From Cylindrospermopsis curvispora GIHE-G1 (GTDB lineage: Bacteria; Cyanobacteriota; Cyanobacteriia; Cyanobacteriales; Nostocaceae): a stretch of 64,000 nucleotides of DNA. The notes under the pieces were generated by a model that saw only the letters and a program-made list of their open reading frames with translations, made no database searches and was not told where the DNA came from. The position numbers were made by a program, and so were the translations under genes. Of the stretch, positions 58,724 to 64,000 are shown piece after piece (the stretch's first letter is position 1; every line of letters begins with the position of its first letter). The stretch is taken from positions 3,519,501 through 3,583,500 of the forward strand of contig NZ_CP060822.1 of NCBI RefSeq assembly GCF_014489415.1, given 5' to 3'.

Positions 58724-59374
58724 TTAAATATGACCTTGCCAGCGCTTAATGGGTATACAATCAATGTCCAATTGATCCAAAGCACGAGCAACCACAAAAT
58801 CTACTAAATCGTCTATGCTCTTAGGATTATGATACCAAGCAGGGATGGCGGGGACAACCCTAACCCCTGTTTCAGCTAGGGTAGTTAAATTCCGCAGGTG
58901 AATCAAGCTAAAGGGTGTTTCTCTGGGCACAATTACCAGTTTGCGCCCTTCCTTAACTTGTACATCTGCTGCTCTTTCTAGCAAATCGGAACTTAAACCT
59001 ACCGCTAGTTTCGCTACTGTACTCATGCTACAAGGAATAATAATCATCCCTAAGCTCCTAAAAGAACCACTAGCAATACCAGCACCTACATCGCTCCAGG
59101 GATGACAACGTAATTTACCCATGGAGGTGACACCAGCTTGCGATCGCCAGAATTGCTCCTGAGCAATCGGTTCCGGAGGCATACGGATGTTTTGCTCTGC
59201 TTGCCAAACTGTATAAGTAGATTTAGAGGCAACTAGTTCTATACTATAATCGGATTCTAACAGAAACTTGAGGGCGCGCACAGCATAAATCAAACCAGAT
59301 GCTCCAGATACTCCTATAATTAGGGGTCTGCTATGATTGCTGTCATTGTTAGTTTTATCAATGTGATTAGACAC
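58724..59374 (-). CDS. ubiX: flavin prenyltransferase UbiX
   Basis: A 216-residue enzyme making prenylated FMN for UbiD-type decarboxylases. The flavin-binding IIGVSGASGLIYAVRALKFL, IIIPCSMSTVAKLAVGLSSD and the prenyl-phosphate region (VIVPRETPFSLIHLRNLTTL) are present. The GTG at 59374 is preferred, because the upstream hydrophobic stretch is probably not part of the protein. A UbiD partner is not in this window. Confidence 0.92.
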   Translation of the reverse strand: MSNHIDKTNNDSNHSRPLIIGVSGASGLIYAVRALKFLLESDYSIELVASKSTYTVWQAEQNIRMPPEPIAQEQFWRSQAGVTSMGKLRCHPWSDVGAGIASGSFRSLGMIIIPCSMSTVAKLAVGLSSDLLERAADVQVKEGRKLVIVPRETPFSLIHLRNLTTLAETGVRVVPAIPAWYHNPKSIDDLVDFVVARALDQLDIDCIPIKRWQGHI

Positions 59375-59487
59375 GAAGGTTCTCAAAAAAATTAGTAGGT
59401 AACATTGGGTAAGGTTAATAAATGTCAAAAGGCATTAGGAAAAGATGTGTCTTAAACCCCTAGCCTTTTAACTGTAATCCACAATAG

Positions 59488-61815
59488 TTAGTCCATATCA
59501 AAGGATGGGTTTTGACCAGATGAGTAGATATTTGATCTGTCATCATTAGTCATGGTTGTTTCCGAACCGTTAATTTTACCATCTGCTCCAGTGGTGACTA
59601 AATCAATTTGTTGTCGATAATAGTCTACACTTTTGACTTGTACAAAGACCTGATCTCCTAAGCGATAGGAAGCGCGATTTTTCCTACCAAATAGAGCTTG
59701 TTGTCGAGCACGATATTCATACCAATCATCCTTGAGAGAACTAACGTGAACCAATCCCTCTACCCGTAAAGGGGTGGCTAAATGAGAACCAACTTCCTCG
59801 GTTGGGGGAACTTCTATCTCCACAAAAAAACCGTAGGATTGAACCCCAGTGATCACACCAGGAAAAATTTGGTTAATCTGCTGTTTCATCACCTGTGCTT
59901 TTTGTAGTCCAGCTAGATCAGTTTCAGCATCATAAACTTGTTTCTCTCTCTCATTAATCTGGACAAGAATTCTGTTTAAATCTGTTTGTAGCTCTTGTTG
60001 TACTTCCGGAGGTAAAACATTCCAGTTAATTTCTTGATGAGAAGAAGAATGACGTAGATTAACCCGCTCCTTGACACGACTATTACGGCGATCGCGCCCA
60101 TACTCAAGAACAGCATGATATACTCTTTGCATAACTAGGTCTGGATAGCGCCGTAAAGGGGAGCTAAAGTGTATATACGCTGGCAGTGCTAATCCAAAGT
60201 GAGGTGCTTTAACAGTACTATAAACAGCAGGTTTTAGAGTATCCTGTAGTAAGTAAGTCAAAACCTGTTCTGAGGGGGATTCAGCAAAAACACCAGTTAA
60301 ATGTTGATAATCCACAGATTGAATTTCCAACTCGGGGTCTATGATTAATTCCACGCCCAAATTAACTGCTAGTTTTAGCATTTCCTGAACATCTTGAGAA
60401 TCGGGAGATCCCTGAACACGCCAAAGTGCTGGAACATCCAAAGCACTCAGGTGTTGAGCCATTAACTGATTAACCATGAGGATTAACTCCCTCAAAACTG
60501 ATCCCAGTGGTGAATCGTCGGGAATAATTGCCCCCATACTACCTTCATCATGGTAAGGATTGTAACCCAGTGGTAGATTCAGCTCTAAGCAACCACGAGA
60601 TAAACGGTCTTTCTTGATGATTTGAGCCAAAGATGTTAAATCATTTAACATCTCTATCACCCGGGTTAACTCTGATGACTCACCTGCAAGGAACGACTGG
60701 GCCTGTTCATGGGTAATACTTGTATCAACATTGACTACACTCGGTTGAATTTCCCACTCTGTAATCTGTCCCTTCTCAATATCAATATTGATGATAAAAG
60801 ACAAAGCCAGGCGATCGCTACCGGGTAGTAAAGAACAGCACTCTGCCACTGTATGAGGTAGCATGGGCAAGATGAGATTGCCAAGGTGAATAGTTTTTCC
60901 CCGTTTCAGTGCTTCCCGATCCAAGATTTCATCTGGGTGGATATAGACAGATAAATCTGTAATGTGAACCATTAATTGCCAAGTGGTGACAGAATGCTTC
61001 TCCAGACTAAAAGCATTTTCCACCACTCCATCCCCATCTACCCCCTCTATGGCCAGAGTAAATACACTCCTTAAATCCAGACGCTCGCGCAAATTAGCCT
61101 TGAGGAGATTTTTTGGTAACCTAGCTGCTGCATCTAATACATTTTCTGCAAAATTCCTGGATAGGTCGTGTTTGCATGTAACTAAATCTATATCAGCAGC
61201 AGCTTCAGCATCCGTACCGAGAATTTGTACAACCCGACCCAGGGGGGGATATTGTGCCAATGGATAGCGGATCACCTCCACATGTGCCAGATGATCGATA
61301 GCGTCTTGCAAATTAATTCCATTGCTCACCAATTTCAATTCAAACAGCAATCGGTCATCTAAAGGTACCGCACGGAAACCACCTTCCACTTGCTTAATCC
61401 GTGCCAATAAAGTGTGATTAGATCGCTCTAAAATCAACTTTACCTCACCTTCAGGAGAACGACGACGACTTCCCTCCTTGAGGATGCGAACTAATACGCG
61501 GTCTCCATTCCAAGCGTGACTAAGATGACTTTCCCGAATGTAAATATCCTCTGCACCTTCAGGATCCTGGATAGCAAAACAAAATCCCTTACTGGAGCAG
61601 CGCAGCTTTGCTTCTATCAGCCCCTCCTCTGATACACGGCGATACTTACCCCGGTCTTTAACTAAAAGTCCAACTTTTTCGAGCACCTCCAAAGCAATAT
61701 GAAGTTTTTCCAAACTATCCTCATCTTCACAACCCAATTTTTTTTCCAGAACCTTCCTAGCTACCAATTTGTCATCGGTAAAATTGGCAAGGAGTGTAGC
61801 GATTGAAAATTCCAT
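59488..61815 (-). CDS. rnr: ribonuclease R/RNase II family exoribonuclease
   Basis: A 775-residue 3'-5' exoribonuclease. It has an N-terminal winged helix and cold-shock-type region, and an RNB catalytic domain (about residues 240-600). The metal-binding region has WQLMVHITDLSVYIHPDEIL and LPLGYNPYH. The catalytic HFSSPLRRYPDLVMQRV and a C-terminal S1 domain (IFPGVITGVQSYGFFVEIEV) complete it. Length fits RNase R. The gene is alone between ubiX and clpP. Confidence 0.94.
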   Translation of the reverse strand: MEFSIATLLANFTDDKLVARKVLEKKLGCEDEDSLEKLHIALEVLEKVGLLVKDRGKYRRVSEEGLIEAKLRCSSKGFCFAIQDPEGAEDIYIRESHLSHAWNGDRVLVRILKEGSRRRSPEGEVKLILERSNHTLLARIKQVEGGFRAVPLDDRLLFELKLVSNGINLQDAIDHLAHVEVIRYPLAQYPPLGRVVQILGTDAEAAADIDLVTCKHDLSRNFAENVLDAAARLPKNLLKANLRERLDLRSVFTLAIEGVDGDGVVENAFSLEKHSVTTWQLMVHITDLSVYIHPDEILDREALKRGKTIHLGNLILPMLPHTVAECCSLLPGSDRLALSFIINIDIEKGQITEWEIQPSVVNVDTSITHEQAQSFLAGESSELTRVIEMLNDLTSLAQIIKKDRLSRGCLELNLPLGYNPYHDEGSMGAIIPDDSPLGSVLRELILMVNQLMAQHLSALDVPALWRVQGSPDSQDVQEMLKLAVNLGVELIIDPELEIQSVDYQHLTGVFAESPSEQVLTYLLQDTLKPAVYSTVKAPHFGLALPAYIHFSSPLRRYPDLVMQRVYHAVLEYGRDRRNSRVKERVNLRHSSSHQEINWNVLPPEVQQELQTDLNRILVQINEREKQVYDAETDLAGLQKAQVMKQQINQIFPGVITGVQSYGFFVEIEVPPTEEVGSHLATPLRVEGLVHVSSLKDDWYEYRARQQALFGRKNRASYRLGDQVFVQVKSVDYYRQQIDLVTTGADGKINGSETTMTNDDRSNIYSSGQNPSFDMD

Positions 61816-62221
61816 GCAGTGAACTGGCCTTTGGTCAAAACATCATTTTTCTTTATATCCTCACAGTCTACACATATTGCCAACGATTTACCCGTTCCCT
61901 TAGACTCTCGTAAACATATGAATCTGAGTTTTAACCAAGAGAAACTGCCGATTTACCCAATTATTTGTAAAATTGGTGACAATCAGGTTAGCAACTGAAT
62001 GAGCAATGAGAGCGAACCCTATCTTCATTATTGTAGATTTAGAGCACACCCGCAGAAAATACTCCTAGACATTTTAGTTGAGGTAATCACCATAGCATTA
62101 TTAAAGGTATCACTGGTAATCGGATCTAAATTTCCATTATTGAGATTCTGGAGGATTGGATGATGGGGATCGGGTTTTTCAGTCCCAAATGCCCAGACTT
62201 GACCACCCAATCATCCACAGT
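61816..62221. other. intergenic region with an unsupported minus-strand frame
   Basis: About 400 bp. A 60-codon minus-strand frame at 62028-62210 (ends SIFCGCALNLQ) begins right after a stop codon with TTG. It might be the tail of a broken gene (it contains GQVWAFGTEKPDPHHP). There is no start signal, so I do not call it a gene. No RNA or terminator is seen. Confidence 0.4.
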
Positions 62222-62827
62222 TTATACTAGGGCCAGGGGGCGACTACCAGCTGCATGTCGGTCAATTACTTGGTCAATAAGTCCATATTCCCTGGCCTCT
62301 TGGGGAGACATGAAAAAATCCCGCTCCGTATCTTCAGCTATTCGGTCAAATGGCTGACCAGTATGTTCAGCCAAATATTCGTTTAGCTTGCGTTTGTGAT
62401 ATAGAATTTCTCGGGCTTGAATTTCTATATCTGTCGCTTGTCCCTGAGCACCGCCTAATGGCTGGTGAATCATGATGCGCGAGTGAGGTAAACTCATACG
62501 TTTACCTTTAGTACCTGCACTCAATAAAAAGGCCCCCATACTAGCAGCCAGCCCTGTACAAATAGTACACACATCAGGGCGGATGTTCTTCATAGTATCA
62601 AAAATCCCCATTCCTGCTGTCACTGAACCACCGGGAGAGTTGATATACATATAAATATCTTTCTCCGGGTCTTCAGAGTCTAAAAACAGCAGTTGGGCCA
62701 CTATTAGATTAGCTAAACTGCTATCCACCTGTTGCCCTAAAAAAACTATCCGTTCGCGCAGCAGACGTGAATAGATATCAAAGGCGCGTTCGCCCCGACC
62801 CGATTGTTCAATAACGATAGGAATCAT
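62222..62827 (-). CDS. clpP: ATP-dependent Clp protease proteolytic subunit
   Basis: A 201-residue serine protease forming the barrel-shaped Clp core. Catalytic residues Ser96 (GLAASMGAF), His121 (MIHQP) and Asp170 (RDFFM) are all in place, so this is a true ClpP, not ClpR. Cyanobacteria carry several clpP paralogs and the exact one is not assigned. It stands alone, without clpX next to it. Confidence 0.93.
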   Translation of the reverse strand: MIPIVIEQSGRGERAFDIYSRLLRERIVFLGQQVDSSLANLIVAQLLFLDSEDPEKDIYMYINSPGGSVTAGMGIFDTMKNIRPDVCTICTGLAASMGAFLLSAGTKGKRMSLPHSRIMIHQPLGGAQGQATDIEIQAREILYHKRKLNEYLAEHTGQPFDRIAEDTERDFFMSPQEAREYGLIDQVIDRHAAGSRPLALV

Positions 62828-63061
62828 GAGGTTATTTGTAGCTATTTGCCCTTTATTTTATCCGAGGTTCGAGAGAATGGACTGGATTGATAGCCTATAT
62901 CTCATATTTCAAGCGGAACTTTTAATGGCACTTTTGGTCTGGGTTAGAGCAGACCTGAATATCATAACATGTCATCGGGTAAATCCCAATTAAAGGTGTA
63001 TTCAGATTAGTGGTTCAATTAATCAGATTAAAAATGCTACTTATCAAGTGGGAGGAGTGTT

Positions 63062-63187
63062 ATGCTACAAAGACTCATACAGGCAGTTTTCATTACTTTT
63101 CTACTTTACTTAGTTGTCATTCTCAATCTAACTCATCAAACTCCCCCTAAACCCATACTACCAGTGTCAGACATTTCTTTGTTATAG
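63062..63187 (+). CDS. tiny single-span membrane protein
   Basis: A 41-residue protein with a strong ribosome-binding site (GGGAGGAGTGTT then ATG). A basic start (MLQRLIQA) precedes one hydrophobic helix (VFITFLLYLVVILNL) and a proline-rich tail (PPKPILP). It lies between the divergent clpP and ccmP. Its start is well supported, but function is unknown. Confidence 0.6.
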   Translation: MLQRLIQAVFITFLLYLVVILNLTHQTPPKPILPVSDISLL

Positions 63188-63263
63188 TTGTGCCAAAATG
63201 CGCGTTTTTTCTGAGAAGATATTTTGGTAAACTGTTGACACGAACAGACGGAGGTGCAAAACT

Positions 63264-63902
63264 TTGGGCATAGAATTACGCAGTTACGTATTTCTAGACA
63301 ACTTACAACCGCAACATGCGGCATATATGGGAACAGTGGCCCAAGGTTTTTTACCTCTACCGGGTGACACTTCCATCTGGATTGAAATTTCACCCGGTAT
63401 TGAAATCAATAAAATTACTGATGTTGCCTTAAAATCTGCTTCTGTGCGTCCGGGATGGCAAATAGTAGAAAGACTATATGGAATGTTGGAACTACATTCT
63501 GGGTCCCAGGGGGAAACAAGAGCAGCAGGACAAGCGGTTTTGGACTTATTAGGAGTCAAAAAAGAGGACTGTCTCAAACCACGAGTCATTTCCAGTCAAA
63601 TTATTCGCAACATTGATGCTTATCAAACCCAGCTGATCAACCGTAGTCGTCGTGGACAACTGTTATTAGCTGGACAAACCCTCTACGTTTTAGAAGTTGA
63701 ACCTGCTGCTTATGCAGCATTAGCTGCTAATGAAGCGGAAAAAGCTGCTGCGATTAATATTCTAGAAGTTTTACCAGTGGGTAGTTTTGGCAGACTTTAT
63801 CTAGGGGGAACAGAACGAGATATTTTAGCTGGTGCTGCTGGAGCTTTAGCAGCTATTGAAAATGTTCCCGGTCGTGCTCCCCAAGGCCATCGTAAAGAAT
63901 AG
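63264..63902 (+). CDS. ccmP: carboxysome shell protein CcmP (tandem BMC domain)
   Basis: A 212-residue protein with two bacterial-microcompartment domains. The N-terminal half is [20 protein letters not shown] and [20 protein letters not shown]. The second repeat is [20 protein letters not shown] and [20 protein letters not shown]. It matches cyanobacterial CcmP (Slr0169 type) from memory. CcmP trimers form a double-layered gated pore in the beta-carboxysome shell. The start is TTG at 63264 with GGAG about 10 bp upstream. It is not next to the main ccm operon, as usual. Confidence 0.92.
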   Translation: MGIELRSYVFLDNLQPQHAAYMGTVAQGFLPLPGDTSIWIEISPGIEINKITDVALKSASVRPGWQIVERLYGMLELHSGSQGETRAAGQAVLDLLGVKKEDCLKPRVISSQIIRNIDAYQTQLINRSRRGQLLLAGQTLYVLEVEPAAYAALAANEAEKAAAINILEVLPVGSFGRLYLGGTERDILAGAAGALAAIENVPGRAPQGHRKE

Positions 63903-63918
63903 TGACAGGATAATTAAA

Positions 63919-64000
63919 ATGGCAATTGAAACACATCTTACCCTACTTAAAGCAGGTGCTGTTACCTGGTTAGATTGGAGAGGGCGAAACCCAGAACTTC
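63919..64000 (+). CDS. start of a probable pentapeptide-repeat protein (partial)
   Basis: The open frame starts MAIETHLTLLKAGAVTWLDW and runs off the window after RGRNPEL. The HLxLLKxGxxxWxxWRxxNPEL pattern is typical of the N-terminus of cyanobacterial pentapeptide-repeat proteins. It begins 16 bp after ccmP, so it is probably in the same transcript. The repeat region itself lies beyond the window. Confidence 0.6.
   Translation, partial: MAIETHLTLLKAGAVTWLDWRGRNPEL

Noticed and set aside
62028-62210. 60-codon minus-strand ORF near clpP
   Set aside because: It begins just after a stop with TTG and has no ribosome-binding site. It could be a pseudogene tail but cannot be supported.

Overview
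The window is chromosomal DNA from a cyanobacterium. Carboxysome shell protein CcmP, the lycopene cyclase paralog CruP, heme oxygenase (bilin synthesis), ferrochelatase with a light-harvesting-type tail, cyanobacterial-type MinCDE and an Mrp-type antiporter operon all point there, as do dozens of HIP1 palindromes (GCGATCGC). Low G+C, AT-rich intergenic DNA, decayed IS elements and REP-like repeats suggest a filamentous Nostocales species, perhaps of the Raphidiopsis/Cylindrospermopsis or Dolichospermum type. The genus is inference only.

Layout. 1-3560 is an accessory, repeat-rich stretch: gene fragments, a membrane protein with a phospholipase-D-like region, a possible heme-oxygenase-fold enzyme, REP-like hairpins and a transposase remnant. 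3562-14700 is housekeeping: a J-domain protein, era, rpmB, secA, a Nudix enzyme, a DUF3531 protein, a TPR protein, an ABC ATPase, rsmG, ispG and a radical-SAM activase. 14701-15474 holds more dispersed repeats. 15475-20096 has a desaturase/dehydrogenase fusion, cruP, nagA and purE.

The most unusual part is 20123-24358, a 4.2-kb tandem array between purE and hemC. It has 24 HIP1 anchors spaced about 195 bp apart, with four short intervals of about 80 bp. Each unit carries a Shine-Dalgarno-like purine tract and a chain of micro-ORFs overlapping as ATGA. It can also form conserved hairpins. The array begins next to a hairpin resembling an IS200/IS605 end and finishes next to a broken tnpB. Two dispersed elements of about 254 bp (383-636 and 15092-15345) share the core of the unit.

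24917-43813 returns to core metabolism: hemC, glgA, an M50 protease, a GH10-like protein, a sugar-acid kinase, minC-minD-minE, heme oxygenase, glmM, purB, ferrochelatase, a methyltransferase, NDH-2 and ilvC. 43904-49337 has a P-loop ATPase divergent from a tightly overlapping seven-gene Mrp-type operon. 49557-64000 holds a DUF29 protein, def, aat, a nucleotidyltransferase-like protein, a Ser/Thr kinase-GTPase-DUF697 fusion, an FG-GAP repeat protein, trpG, dgkA, ybeY, a DUF3285 protein, ubiX, an RNase II/R enzyme, clpP, a tiny membrane protein and ccmP. The window ends inside a probable pentapeptide-repeat gene.

Several neighbours share a theme. hemC, hemH and heme oxygenase cover tetrapyrrole synthesis and breakdown. 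MinCDE and glmM serve division and the cell wall. Era, RsmG, YbeY and the RNase act on ribosomes and RNA. I recognised no tRNA, rRNA or CRISPR array.
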